From: Arthrobacter sp. B0490
GTDB taxonomy: Bacteria; Actinomycetota; Actinomycetes; Actinomycetales; Micrococcaceae
Direction: 5' to 3'
Length of the DNA stretch: 64,000 nt
Assembly: GCF_002929355.1 (NCBI RefSeq)
Contig: NZ_PJIR01000006.1
Span: 1 to 64,000 of the forward strand
Under the pieces are notes generated by a model. The model did not search any database and was not told where the DNA came from. It was given only the letters and a program-made list of their open reading frames with translations. A program made the translations under genes and the position numbers. The number at the start of each line of letters is the position of its first letter. Within the stretch, counting starts at the first letter, position 1. Of this stretch, positions 8,508 to 17,091 are shown piece after piece.

Positions 8508-9422
8508 ATGACTGTCGTATGCGTACCCGATTCGAATGCCCGCGATCTCCTCGGAGCCCTTCCCGACGAGGTCGAGGTGATCGTTTGGGACGGCGAGGGC
8601 GACAAGCCCGACCGACTGGCGGAGACCGTCTTCTGGGTGCCGCAGGTCGAGGACTCCACCGACCTCGCCGAGAAGTTCGCCGCCATGCCGAAGCTCGAGG
8701 TCACCCAGCTGACGAGTGCCGGCGTCGAGGACATCCTCGAGCACGTCCCGGACGGCGTGACCCTCTGCAGCGCGCGCGGCGTGCACGGCCCGGCGGTCGC
8801 CGAGCTGGTCCTGGCCGTCGTCCTGGCGACGCTGCGCCGGCTGCCGCACTTCGGTGAGGCGCAGCGACAGGGCCGGTGGGACCCGTTGGAGGCCGACGAC
8901 CTGCGCGACAAGCGCGTCCTGATCATCGGCGCCGGTGACCTCGGAGAGCAGACCGCCCGCCGCCTGCGGAGCTTCGATGCCGTTCCCGTGCTCGTGGCGC
9001 ACACGGCACGGGAGGGCATCCACGCCACCTCGGAACTGCCGGACCTGCTGCCCGGGGCCGACGTGGTGGTGCTGACCGTTCCGCTCACGCCCGACACGAC
9101 GGGTCTCGTGGACGCCGAGTTCCTGTCCCGGATGCCCGACGGCGCCCTGCTGGTCAACGTGGCGCGCGGCAAGGTCGTCGACACCTCGGCACTGCTCGCA
9201 GAACTGACGTCCGGCCGGCTGCGCGCCGCTCTGGACGTGATGGAGCCGGAGCCCCTGCCCGCCGACCACCCGTTGTGGAACGCGCCGAACCTCATCATCA
9301 CCCCGCACGCCGCCGGCTCCATTGCGCAGTCCGGCCCACGAGCTTTCGCGCTGGTCAACGCGCAGGTGCGCCGCTACGTGGCCGGCGAGGACCTCGTCAA
9401 CGTCGTGAAGGGAGCCCACTGA
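8508..9422 (+). CDS. D-2-hydroxyacid dehydrogenase (NAD-dependent)
   Basis: The 304-aa protein has the family layout. The NAD-binding motif GAGDLG is at 141-146, the catalytic arginine R220 is in NVARGK, the acidic partner is E248 in EPEPLP, and the catalytic histidine H267 is in ITPHAAGS. It reversibly reduces 2-oxoacids to D-2-hydroxyacids, or acts on hydroxypyruvate/glyoxylate-like substrates; the exact substrate is unknown. The ATG at 8508 is preferred to an in-frame TTG at 8463 because the conserved N-terminus begins there. It is transcribed divergently from the lactone oxidase. Confidence 0.87.
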   Translation: MTVVCVPDSNARDLLGALPDEVEVIVWDGEGDKPDRLAETVFWVPQVEDSTDLAEKFAAMPKLEVTQLTSAGVEDILEHVPDGVTLCSARGVHGPAVAELVLAVVLATLRRLPHFGEAQRQGRWDPLEADDLRDKRVLIIGAGDLGEQTARRLRSFDAVPVLVAHTAREGIHATSELPDLLPGADVVVLTVPLTPDTTGLVDAEFLSRMPDGALLVNVARGKVVDTSALLAELTSGRLRAALDVMEPEPLPADHPLWNAPNLIITPHAAGSIAQSGPRAFALVNAQVRRYVAGEDLVNVVKGAH

Positions 9423-9426
9423 GTCC

Positions 9427-10452
9427 TCAGGCATACGCCGTGAAGTTCGGGCCGAGGGTGTCGAGCCAGGCGACCGGATGCACGGCCACGGCGTCGGCGC
9501 CGGGCCGGGCCCACACGGCCGCGACCGCCTCCTGCAGCGCCGCCCCGGTCCGGGAGAACGGGTAGCGGTCGAGCACCCAGCGGCGGTTCGCCGCACGGAC
9601 CGGCGCCAGGGCGTCGAGGTCCTGGATCAGGTCCGCCACCTGGTCGCGGATCAGCAGCGGTCGCTGGTCCGGGACCCGCCACGCGCCGGGTGCCTCGAAC
9701 AGTTCGTGACCGCCACCGCCGTCGTACCCGACCACGAGGCAGCCCGACGCCAGCGCCTCGGCGACCGGCAGACCGAAGCTCTCGGTGTGCCCGAGGGCTA
9801 CGAAGACCGCCGAGCCCGCCAGGGTGGCGGCCACCTCCGCCCGCGGGGCCTGGACAAGTTCCACCAGCTCCACCCCCGAGAGCCGCGGCTCGTCGGCCAG
9901 CAGCCGCTTCAGCAGTGAGGCCTCCCGCGGCCGCTTCTTGGGGAACCAGCTCACCCGGAGCTGCCCGGCGGCGTCGGGGGCGAACAGCTCGCCGTCGACC
10001 GGGTTGGGCACCACGCTCACCGGCAGGCCGGGCAGCACGGCGGACAGCACGTCGCGGCTCTCCTCGGACACCACCCAGATCGCGGGCGCCGGCGACCATC
10101 CCGGGAAATCCTCACCGGGGGCGCCGGCGGCGAAGGTGTAGAAGTGGTTCTGGTTGAAGATGACCTTGCGGGCTCCGGGTGCCGGATCGCGGCCCTGGAC
10201 GGTCGGTGTCTCCGGCAGCACCAGGAGGTCGTCGGCGCCGATCGCAGTGGTGGCGCCGAACACCATCGGCACGTCGTCGGCGATCCAGTCGGTGCGGTCG
10301 TCCGGGTCGGGCAGCCACAACCAGGCCTCCAGGCCGCGCTCACGCAGCAGTCGGACGTGCTGGGTCATCACGTGCACGCCGCCGCTGTGGTGGCGGGTGG
10401 CGAAACCCGCGTAGACGATCCGCCCCGGAGACCGTCCGGGAGTGTTCACCAT
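9427..10452 (-). CDS. Glycosyltransferase, GT4/GT1-like (GT-B fold)
   Basis: The 341-aa protein ends with a GT-B nucleotide-sugar site: GHTESFGLPVAEALASG followed by GYDGGGGHELFE, the E-x7-E type signature of retaining GT4 enzymes. It overlaps the stop of the upstream GT2 gene by 7 bp, so the two are probably translated together and modify the same glycan. The ATG at 10452 starts VNTPGRSPGRIVYAG; the open frame upstream is shadow sequence. No membrane segment is seen. The acceptor is unknown. Confidence 0.75.
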   Translation of the reverse strand: MVNTPGRSPGRIVYAGFATRHHSGGVHVMTQHVRLLRERGLEAWLWLPDPDDRTDWIADDVPMVFGATTAIGADDLLVLPETPTVQGRDPAPGARKVIFNQNHFYTFAAGAPGEDFPGWSPAPAIWVVSEESRDVLSAVLPGLPVSVVPNPVDGELFAPDAAGQLRVSWFPKKRPREASLLKRLLADEPRLSGVELVELVQAPRAEVAATLAGSAVFVALGHTESFGLPVAEALASGCLVVGYDGGGGHELFEAPGAWRVPDQRPLLIRDQVADLIQDLDALAPVRAANRRWVLDRYPFSRTGAALQEAVAAVWARPGADAVAVHPVAWLDTLGPNFTAYA

Positions 10453-11258
10453 GCTGGAGCCGTCAGGTACCAGGACGCGCCGCTCCCGGTGTTGTGGGCA
10501 GGGAATGAGTCCGGGCCGAGCCCGACGTCGGCCCGCCACCCGTCGCCCCACTTGGCGTCCAGACCGTGGAGGATCTCCGCCCGGTTGCCCTCGGAGGTCT
10601 GACCGGTCCGGTTCATCGTCTGCCGCCGGAGGTGCGAGACGTAGGCGCCCTCCGTGACCACGCACCGCAGGCCGGCCGCCCGCGCGCGGATCGCCAGGTC
10701 GATGTCCGCGCCGTAGCCGTGCCGCGGGAAGGTGACCTCGTCCAGACCCCCCAGCTCGACGACGGAGGGCACCGCGAACGCTATGGCGGTCCCGTCACAG
10801 AAGTCGACGTCGCGCAGCACGTCACGCGGGACGTACTCCGCAGCGGTGCTCGGGATCGCATGGGCTCGCTGGTGGAGCCAGAAATCGTCGTAGCAGGCCG
10901 CCGCGAGCGCGATGTCGTCCGCGGTCGAGAAGGGCGCGAGCAATCCGTCGAGGAACCCGGGCGACAGCCGGATGTCGTTGTTCAGCACCACGCAGACCGC
11001 ATGGCCATCGCGCGACGCCGTCTGCAGGGCCCAGTTGGCGGCGCCGATCCACCGCAGGTTGCGCCCCGGGCGGTGGACCTCGATGCGCCCCTCAGGCAAC
11101 ACGTAGTCACCGGCGTTGTCGACCACCACGATGCGCAGGGCCGGATCGAGGTCGCTCCCGTCGCGGCACAGGTCACGCACCACCGCATCGGTCAGCTCCG
11201 GCGAACCGAAGGCGGGGATGACCACCAGTGCCGATGCGGCGGTCGTCGAGGGGGTCAC
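10446..11258 (-). CDS. Glycosyltransferase family 2 (rhamnosyltransferase-like)
   Basis: This 270-aa GT-A enzyme starts with the family fold ALVVIPAFGSPE. It has the nucleotide-sugar/metal segment VCVVLNNDIRLSPG and a later FPRHGYGADIDLAIRARAAG that matches the ED-type catalytic-base region of GT2. It is the first gene of a two-gene unit with the GT-B gene, with overlapping ends. The product probably acts at the cytoplasmic face on surface polysaccharide or glycolipid precursors. No polymerase, flippase or sugar-nucleotide synthesis genes are nearby. Confidence 0.78.
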   Translation of the reverse strand: MTPSTTAASALVVIPAFGSPELTDAVVRDLCRDGSDLDPALRIVVVDNAGDYVLPEGRIEVHRPGRNLRWIGAANWALQTASRDGHAVCVVLNNDIRLSPGFLDGLLAPFSTADDIALAAACYDDFWLHQRAHAIPSTAAEYVPRDVLRDVDFCDGTAIAFAVPSVVELGGLDEVTFPRHGYGADIDLAIRARAAGLRCVVTEGAYVSHLRRQTMNRTGQTSEGNRAEILHGLDAKWGDGWRADVGLGPDSFPAHNTGSGASWYLTAPAW

Positions 11259-11434
11259 TGCTCCGCGCGGGCGGCGCGGCCCCCGCGGTCACCGCTCAAG
11301 GTGATGATCAACATCGGTTCCCGTCAGGTCAGGTGGACGTGTTCCACGGCAGCGAAGACTACGAAGTAGTTCTGCCAGGCCCAGCGAAAGGATGGCTCTT
11401 TCTTGTGTGATGTGCCCCACGCGGCCTGAGGTAG
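11259..11434. other. Non-coding stretch before a decayed region
   Basis: No credible gene. A minus-strand frame ending AVEHVHLT resembles a membrane protein tail but lacks a start and cannot be assigned. This opens about 950 bp containing two gene relics. Confidence 0.35.
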
Positions 11435-11614
11435 CTGCTCGTCCGACCGGACCGGCTCGCGCGACGGGCCGCGGAGGAACTCGAGCTCCCGGAATCCCTG
11501 CCGTGGGTCGTCGTCACCGTCTCCCCGGAGGCGGTCGGCGGCTCCGAGACCCTCAGCGGTGCCGCCGCCGCCCGCGCAAACGGCATCGACGTGCTCGGCA
11601 CCCTCGGCCTCTAG
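11435..11614 (+). pseudogene. Fragment of a DUF1537 four-carbon sugar kinase
   Basis: A start-less frame of 59 codons reads RPDRLARRAAEEL, LPWVVVTVSPEA and LSGAAAAR before a stop. The intact kinase at 1464-2771 has QPDRLAQWAAGEL, LPRVVVILSPEA and LSGAEIAR in the same order and spacing. Similarity covers only the middle of the kinase C-terminal half; the ATP-binding end is missing. It is a relic of a paralogous gene. The upstream boundary is a TAG directly before the similarity. Confidence 0.65.
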
Positions 11615-11624
11615 GATCGGAACC

Positions 11625-11762
11625 ATGACAAGCGATGAAGACCTCGACCCGCCCGTACCCAGCTACCTCGACGGCATCGAGCTCAAGCGGGTCCACGACG
11701 GGAAGGTCATCGAGGAACACGACGACGACGGCTCGTCGCCGTCGGACGGCGCCGACACGTAG
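11625..11762 (+). CDS. Small acidic hypothetical protein
   Basis: This 45-aa frame starts MTSDEDLDPPVPSY and is rich in Asp, Glu and Ser. The ATG follows a weak purine stretch (TAGGATCGGA). Directly downstream is a perfect hairpin at 11783-11806, which suggests a transcribed unit ends here. No family is recognised. Because it lies between gene relics it could be a chance frame. Confidence 0.4.
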   Translation: MTSDEDLDPPVPSYLDGIELKRVHDGKVIEEHDDDGSSPSDGADT

Positions 11763-11782
11763 TTCCGGTCGACACATGACGA

Positions 11783-11806
11783 AGGGCGGGACGTGGGTCC
11801 CGCCCT
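11783..11806. terminator. Perfect hairpin terminator
   Basis: AGGGCGGGAC-gtgg-GTCCCGCCCT makes a 10-bp perfect stem with a 4-nt loop. It separates the small acidic frame on the plus strand from the epimerase relic on the minus strand and could act in both directions. Confidence 0.65.
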
Positions 11807-11849
11807 CTGTCGCACCAGGCAACACGAAACTGTCGCGGATCCGCGGGCC

Positions 11850-12033
11850 GAGGAAATCCCGTTCGGGGAAGAAGCCGGGGACGGTCTCGCTCGAGATGTA
11901 GACGAAGCGTTCGACGCCGAAACGGATGGCCGCTTCGAGGACGGTGAACGTCGCCATCAGGTTGGTCCGCAAGACCACGTGGGGCGGGTTACCGGTCGGC
12001 TGCGCCGTGTGCTCCGGTGACCAGGGCTTTCAT
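11850..12033 (-). pseudogene. NAD-dependent epimerase/dehydratase with internal deletion
   Basis: On the minus strand an ATG at 12033 begins MKALVTGAHG, the Rossmann start of an extended SDR. The sequence then jumps to PTGNPPHVVLRTNLMATF and VERFVYISSETVPGFF in a different frame; these belong to the middle of the same fold. About 50-60 residues between them are missing, and the protein loses similarity after PERDFL. It is thus a gene with one internal and one 3' deletion. The product would have no NAD site or complete active site. Confidence 0.75.
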
Positions 12034-12215
12034 GAGCCCTCGTTGAGTGGTGCGGGTGGGACGGATCGATCGGAGGGGACATGGCGATCGACCGAGCCTT
12101 CCTCGCCACGTGGTGTGGGCGACGGCCGTGACGATCATCAGGCCAGAGATGGCCTCTGAAAGCGTGACCTCACCGATACCCGACGTCCCGGTCATCCGCC
12201 CAACGCGCGACGGAG

Positions 12216-13211
12216 TCAGTCTCGCAGTAGCTCACGCACCGCAGCCATGATCTGTGCAGTCTCGGCCGCGCGGATGCCGGGCCGCCCCGCTAGGTGACCG
12301 AGGTCCGACACCAGCGGACGCAGCTCCCCGTGCTGCAGGAGCTCCACCTCCCGCTCGCTGTCGGCCTGCGGGAAGTACAGGTCGGTGCTGCCCGGCATCA
12401 CGACGGCCCGTGCCGTGATGCTGCCGATCGCGCCCGCGAACCCGCCCGGGTGGTGCTTCCCGACGTCGGCCCGTTGCCAGGTGCCGAGCATGGCGAGGAG
12501 GTCGTTCGCGTCCTCGAGCTCATGATCGGTGGCCCAGCCCTGAACCAGCGCGTCCACCGACGCGTACCCGAGCTCCCGGTACATCCCTTCACGGAAGAAG
12601 GCCTGCGAGTACGCCCACCCCGCGTAGACCGTGCCGAACGCGCGGAGCCCCTGCACCGGCGGTGCGGTGTAGCGACCCGCCCGGAAGGCCGGATCGGCCA
12701 GCAGCGCCGACTTCACGCCCTCGAGGAAGACGACATTGTGCGGTGAGCACCGTGCCGCTCCGGCGATCGGCAGGATCGCCTCCACCAGCTCCGGGTACCG
12801 GGCGGCCCACTCGTACGCCTGCAGCGCACCCATGGACCAGCCCGCGATCAGCCTGATCCGCTGCACCCCGAGATGGGTGAGGAGCCGGTGCTGCGCGATC
12901 ACGTTGTCGGCGATGTCCACTTCGGGGAACGCCGCCCCCGCGATGTCCGGGTGGGCGTTCGAGGGCGACGTCGACACCCCGTTCCCGAAGAGGTTCACCG
13001 CGACGATGAACCATTCCGCCGGGTCGAACAGTCGTCCCGGCCCGATCCACGGTTCGTAGCTGGAGGACGTGCCGGTGTAGTAGGACGGCAGCAGGATGCA
13101 GTTGCCGCCGTCGTCGTCGAGCTCGCCGTGGGTCTCATAGGCGAGATGTGCCGAGGGCAGGTCCGCGCCGGAGATGAGCCCGAACCTGCCGAGGTCGACG
13201 TCGGAGCGCAT
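12216..13211 (-). CDS. Alpha/beta hydrolase, homoserine O-acetyltransferase-like
   Basis: The 331-aa protein is MetX-like. It has the early conserved LAYETHGELD, a nucleophile elbow GWSMGA with S126, an acid residue in the PGSTDLYFP region, and a late DLGHLAGRPG histidine. MetX enzymes acylate homoserine; many relatives, often without methionine genes nearby, are hydrolases of small esters or amides. The gene starts 5 bp after the stop of the type III glutamine synthetase on the same strand, so both are expressed from the promoter at 14617-14670. A link to nitrogen-source degradation is inferred. Confidence 0.75.
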   Translation of the reverse strand: MRSDVDLGRFGLISGADLPSAHLAYETHGELDDDGGNCILLPSYYTGTSSSYEPWIGPGRLFDPAEWFIVAVNLFGNGVSTSPSNAHPDIAGAAFPEVDIADNVIAQHRLLTHLGVQRIRLIAGWSMGALQAYEWAARYPELVEAILPIAGAARCSPHNVVFLEGVKSALLADPAFRAGRYTAPPVQGLRAFGTVYAGWAYSQAFFREGMYRELGYASVDALVQGWATDHELEDANDLLAMLGTWQRADVGKHHPGGFAGAIGSITARAVVMPGSTDLYFPQADSEREVELLQHGELRPLVSDLGHLAGRPGIRAAETAQIMAAVRELLRD

Positions 13212-13216
13212 GGGGC

Positions 13217-14578
13217 TCAGAAGAACTTCAGGTAGCGCTTGGTCTCCCACTCGGAGACGTGGGCCTGGTATTCGTCCCATTCCTGGCTCTTGTAGTCGAT
13301 GTACGCGTTGTACATCTTCTCGCCGAACACCTCGCGGGAGAGACTGTCGGCCGCGAACTCCTCGATGGCCTCCCCCAGGCTGCGCGGCAGCAGTCCCAGG
13401 CCGTTGGAGATGATCTCGGCCTCGGTGTAGTTGTACATGTTCTCAGTGTGCGGCTCCCCCGGGTCGAGATTCTCGCGGATGCCCTGAAGACCTGCGGCAA
13501 GGATGATGGCGGCACCGAGGTAGGGGTTGCCACTGATGTCGGCCGCCCGGCACTCGACCCGGCCTCCGACGAGGGGCACCCTGATCATGTTCGTGCGGTT
13601 GTTGTTGCCGTAGCTGACGAAGACGGGGGCCCAGGTGGACCCGGACATGCTGCCCTTGCGGACCAGCCGCTTGTAGCTGTTGACCGTCGGGGCGATGACG
13701 GCGCAGATCGCGGGGGCATGCTTGAGCACGCCGGCGATGAACTGGTACCCGAGTTCGGAGATACCGCAGCCGCGGGGATCGTCGTCCGTCTCGAAGAGAT
13801 TCACGCCCGTCTCGATGTCCGCGAGGGACATGTTGAAGTGCGCGCCGGATCCGCTGCGGTCGGCGAACGGCTTGGGCATGAACGTGGCGAAGTAACCATG
13901 CTTGCGGACCATCTCGTTGGCCATCAGCCGGAAGAAGACGGCACGGTCGGCCATGGTGAGCGCGTCGGCGTACTTGAAGTCGATCTCGAACTGGCCTTGG
14001 GCGTCCTCGTGGTCGAAGGAGTAGACGCCCCAGCCCATCTCGTTCATCGCCTCCACCATCTCGGTGAGCCACTCGAAGTTGTCGAGTGCCGCGGGAGCCG
14101 TGTAGCAGGGCTTGCTCAGGTTGTCCCGGTCGCTGACCTCGACCGGCCCCTCGGGGGTGTCCTTGAGGACGAAGAACTCGGTCTCGATACCCAGGTTGAA
14201 GGTGAACCCGAGCTCCTTGGCAGCCTCGAGCTGGCGCTTGAGGATGTTCCGCGACGCCGCCTCGAACGGCTTGCCCTCGTGGTACAGGTCGCTGGAGAAG
14301 TACGCGACCTCCTTGCGCCAGGGCAACTGCACGGCGCTGTCGAGGTCCGGCCGGGCCGAGAGCTCCTCGTCGCTGATGTCCTGCGGCAGACCGTCGAGTG
14401 CTGCCCCGGTGAAGAGTTCCGACCCGGCGGCCATCTGCGGCAGGTGGGACAGGGGCACGAACTTCGTCTTGATGTTGCCGTGCAGGTCCACGAAGCTCGA
14501 CATCGCGTACTTGACGCCTGCCTCCTGCAGCTTGCGCTGCACGGTCTCGACGGCTGCTTCTGCTGTGGTGACACTCAT
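13217..14578 (-). CDS. glnT: Type III glutamine synthetase (GlnT-like glutamate-ammonia ligase)
   Basis: The 453-aa enzyme has GS catalytic landmarks: IETEFF for metal binding, the DHEDAQGQFEID loop, GSGAHFNMSL at the ATP/ammonia site, and NRTNMIRVP near the glutamate site. It matches the GlnT group rather than the housekeeping GlnA, which is longer and has an adenylylation tyrosine motif. It condenses glutamate with ammonia, or possibly with amines. It is paired with a MetX-like hydrolase downstream, and divergent TetR and Amt genes complete an ammonium module under common operators. Use of alternative amine substrates is possible. Confidence 0.88.
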   Translation of the reverse strand: MSVTTAEAAVETVQRKLQEAGVKYAMSSFVDLHGNIKTKFVPLSHLPQMAAGSELFTGAALDGLPQDISDEELSARPDLDSAVQLPWRKEVAYFSSDLYHEGKPFEAASRNILKRQLEAAKELGFTFNLGIETEFFVLKDTPEGPVEVSDRDNLSKPCYTAPAALDNFEWLTEMVEAMNEMGWGVYSFDHEDAQGQFEIDFKYADALTMADRAVFFRLMANEMVRKHGYFATFMPKPFADRSGSGAHFNMSLADIETGVNLFETDDDPRGCGISELGYQFIAGVLKHAPAICAVIAPTVNSYKRLVRKGSMSGSTWAPVFVSYGNNNRTNMIRVPLVGGRVECRAADISGNPYLGAAIILAAGLQGIRENLDPGEPHTENMYNYTEAEIISNGLGLLPRSLGEAIEEFAADSLSREVFGEKMYNAYIDYKSQEWDEYQAHVSEWETKRYLKFF

Positions 14579-14616
14579 GTCGATCTCCTGTTCTTTTCAG
14601 CGGCGCCTGACCGCTG

Positions 14617-14670
14617 TTTCGATAACCTATAGAAAGTCTCGGTGGGCTCAATTTCGATACCATGTCGAAA
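14617..14670. promoter_or_regulatory. Twin 19-bp palindromic operators between glnT and its TetR gene
   Basis: TTTCGATAACCTATAGAAA (14617-14635) and TTTCGATACCATGTCGAAA (14652-14670) are imperfect palindromes of consensus TTTCGATA-N3-TATCGAAA. Their starts are 35 bp apart. On the glnT strand a TTGAGC box sits between them with a TAGGTT -10-like box 16 bp further on, inside the proximal operator. The same two-site arrangement with identical length recurs upstream of amt. The divergent TetR protein is the likely binder. Confidence 0.8.
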
Positions 14671-14770
14671 GTGTTACGAGGCGGTAAAACCCGCCCTGCC
14701 CCTGCCTGGCTGGCACTTTCGGGACAGGACCCACCGCTAGGCTTCAGGCGGACCGACAGGAGGAGCGGGA

Positions 14771-15475
14771 ATGGGATCAGGAAAACCGGCGGGGTCGACG
14801 GCGGGGCGGCCGAGGCTCAGTGGCGCCGCCGGCGGCTCCCCCCGCCAGGAGATCATCCGGGAGGCGACGGCGCTGTTCATCGCCAAGGGATACGCAGAGA
14901 CCACGATGAGCGAGATCGCCCGCAGCGCCGGGCTCCGCCAGTCCTCGGTCTACTACTGGTTCGCCCGCAAGGAGCACATCCTGCAGGCCCTCCTCGAGGA
15001 GAACCGCGACTCCCTCCAACTGGCACAGGCACTGGAGCCGGCGGTGGACCCCGCGGCGGTGAGGCTCTATGCGGTACTGCATGCCGACGCCGTCCAGTTG
15101 TGCGCCTCTCCCCTGGACTTCTACGAGTTCGAGCGCGTCGCCCGCTCGCAGCCCCAGAACTTCGGCGCCTTCTTCGAGGACTACGGCGAACTGCACCGGC
15201 TCGTCTCCTCGATCATCCGGCAGGGTGTCGACTCCGGTGAGCTTCGGACCGCCGATCCGGACGCGGCCACGACCGCGGCGCTCAGTCTCAACGAGGGCCT
15301 CCAGCGCCACTACCGCCAGCCGCTCCCCGGGTTGCGCACGTACACGGCCGACGACGTCTCCGCCCTGAGCGCCGACACGACCCTCGCCTCGCTCCTCCGG
15401 ACTCCGGACGCCCTTCCCGGCATCCGCACCGGGGCGGCTGCCCTGGCCGCAGTCAACAGCCGCGACGAGAGTTAA
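14771..15475 (+). CDS. TetR family regulator of the glnT-amt module
   Basis: The 234-aa protein has a TetR N-terminal domain at about residues 24-75 (RQEIIREATALFIAKGYAET, then QSSVYYWFARKEHIL) and an all-helical ligand-binding C-terminus. The ATG follows GACAGGAGGAGCGGGA, a strong ribosome binding site. It is divergent from glnT and 123 bp upstream of amt on the same strand. Palindromes flank the gene on both sides, indicating autoregulation and control of both targets. The inducer is unknown; a nitrogen metabolite or an amine is plausible. Most TetR proteins are repressors. Confidence 0.85.
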   Translation: MGSGKPAGSTAGRPRLSGAAGGSPRQEIIREATALFIAKGYAETTMSEIARSAGLRQSSVYYWFARKEHILQALLEENRDSLQLAQALEPAVDPAAVRLYAVLHADAVQLCASPLDFYEFERVARSQPQNFGAFFEDYGELHRLVSSIIRQGVDSGELRTADPDAATTAALSLNEGLQRHYRQPLPGLRTYTADDVSALSADTTLASLLRTPDALPGIRTGAAALAAVNSRDES

Positions 15476-15489
15476 TGCACCCGTAACGA

Positions 15490-15543
15490 TATCGATATGG
15501 CATCGAAAAGGCTGGCGCCAAGCATTTAGATAGCGTATCGAAA
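15490..15543 (+). promoter_or_regulatory. Twin 19-bp palindromic operators upstream of amt
   Basis: TATCGATATGGCATCGAAA (15490-15508) and TTTAGATAGCGTATCGAAA (15525-15543) match the two operators before glnT in order, orientation and spacing (35 bp start to start, 54 bp overall). A TAGCGT box occupies the position of the glnT TAGGTT -10-like box. The proximal site ends 55 bp before the amt ATG. Confidence 0.8.
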
Positions 15544-15598
15544 CGCTGCTTCCGCGGCTGTCGCGGAGTGCCTGCTTCTAGTCGTCATGGAGATTCGA

Positions 15599-16969
15599 AT
15601 GGACACTGCTGCAATCGCGGGCAATACGGCGTGGGTACTGACCGCCGTCATCGCCGTCGCGCTGATGCTTCCGGGGCTCGCCCTCTTCTACGGAGGGATG
15701 GTGAGCCGCAGGACCACCATGAACATGATGCTCATGGTGCTCGGCGCCTTCTGCGTCGTCGGAGTCCTCTGGGTGGCCTTCGGCTACTCGGCGGTCTTCG
15801 GCAACTCGATCGGCGGACTCGGACTGCTGGGCAACCCGTTCGAGTACGCAGGCCTCGGGCAGCTGCTCACAGCCCCTGCCGACGCCGCCCTGCCACCCCT
15901 CGCGCTGGCCGCCCTGCATCTGATGTTCGCCGGCCTCACCGCGGGCATCGTCGCCGGTGCCGCCGCCGACCGCATGAAGTTCAGCGCCTGGCTCGTCTTC
16001 GCCGGCGTGTGGGCCGCCCTCGTGTACTTCCCCGTGGCGCACTGGGTGTTCGCCTTCGACTCGGCGGACGGCGCAGTGCAGGGTGGCTGGATCGCCAACA
16101 CCCTGGGCGCCATCGACTACGCCGGAAGTACCGCCATCCACGTCAACTCGGGTGTGGCCGCTCTCGCACTGGCGCTCGTCCTGGGCAAGCGGCGCACCTG
16201 GCCGGTTCAGCCGAAGGCCCACAACCTGCCCTTCACCCTGCTGGGCGTGGGGCTCCTGTTCACCGGATGGATCGGCTTCGACGGCAGCGGCCTCGGTGCC
16301 GCCGACAACAACGCGGCGGTCGCCGTCTTCAACACGGTTGCCGCCACCTGCGCCGGGGTCTGTGTCTGGCTCCTGGTCGAGCGCCTCCGTGACGGGCACC
16401 CGACCACCCTCGGTGCCTCCTCCGGAGCGATCGCCGCGCTCGTCGCGATCACGCCGTCGTGCGGTGCCGTCACTCCGCTCGGAGCGCTGGCCATCGGTGC
16501 AGCGGCCGGCGCCGTCTGCTACTTCGCCGTATCCCTCAAGTACAGGCTGGGCTTCGACGACGCACTGGACGTCACCGCCCTGCACTTCATCGGCGGTGTC
16601 GTGGGCGGACTGCTCATCGGCCTCATCGCCACACCGGAGGCCCCGAGCGGAGCGACGGGCCTGCTCTACGGCGGCGGTTTCGAGCTCCTGGGCCGGCAGG
16701 CAGTCGCGATCCTCGCAGTCTTCGCCTACACCTTCACCGTGACCTGGGTCCTCGCCACGGTCCTCGATCGGACCATGGGTATCCGCGTCCCTGCGGAGGT
16801 CGAGGCACGTGGGCTCGACATCGCACTCCACGCTGAGAATGCCTACGAGAACGGCTCGGACAAGGCTCACTCGCCCCGCGGTCACGCCGAGCAGCTGCAC
16901 CACCTGGAGAAGGCCGGCGCGGCCGCCGAGCCGGGGGTGGAGGAAGAGGTCCCACAGCACCGCCGGTAG
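15599..16969 (+). CDS. amt: Ammonium transporter Amt
   Basis: The 456-aa integral membrane protein has eleven predicted helices. The pore twin histidines are H181 (STAIHVNSG) and H329 (VTALHFIGG), the Phe-rich gate is present, and the C-terminus contains the DRTMGIRV cytoplasmic region followed by a polar tail. It conducts ammonium into the cell. The ATG at 15599, preceded by GGAG at the right distance, is preferred to an ATG 12 bp earlier. No PII gene follows. Paired operators tie it to the adjacent TetR and glnT, so uptake and assimilation are switched together. Confidence 0.9.
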   Translation: MDTAAIAGNTAWVLTAVIAVALMLPGLALFYGGMVSRRTTMNMMLMVLGAFCVVGVLWVAFGYSAVFGNSIGGLGLLGNPFEYAGLGQLLTAPADAALPPLALAALHLMFAGLTAGIVAGAAADRMKFSAWLVFAGVWAALVYFPVAHWVFAFDSADGAVQGGWIANTLGAIDYAGSTAIHVNSGVAALALALVLGKRRTWPVQPKAHNLPFTLLGVGLLFTGWIGFDGSGLGAADNNAAVAVFNTVAATCAGVCVWLLVERLRDGHPTTLGASSGAIAALVAITPSCGAVTPLGALAIGAAAGAVCYFAVSLKYRLGFDDALDVTALHFIGGVVGGLLIGLIATPEAPSGATGLLYGGGFELLGRQAVAILAVFAYTFTVTWVLATVLDRTMGIRVPAEVEARGLDIALHAENAYENGSDKAHSPRGHAEQLHHLEKAGAAAEPGVEEEVPQHRR

Positions 16970-16988
16970 CAGGACGCACAGGCGTCGA

Positions 16989-17033
16989 GGACGTGCGGGC
17001 TGTCGGACCACCGGTTCGACAGCCCGCACGTCC
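16989..17033. terminator. Long perfect hairpin after amt
   Basis: A 17-bp perfect stem (16989-17005 with 17017-17033, arms beginning GGACGTGCGGGC) closes an 11-nt loop 19 bp after the amt stop. It is a strong terminator and may serve the convergent TetR gene as well. Confidence 0.8.
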
Positions 17034-17091
17034 TGACGTGATGGCCGGGGCGCATCCTTCGTCCGGGTAGTTCGTCACGTCATCCGACGAC

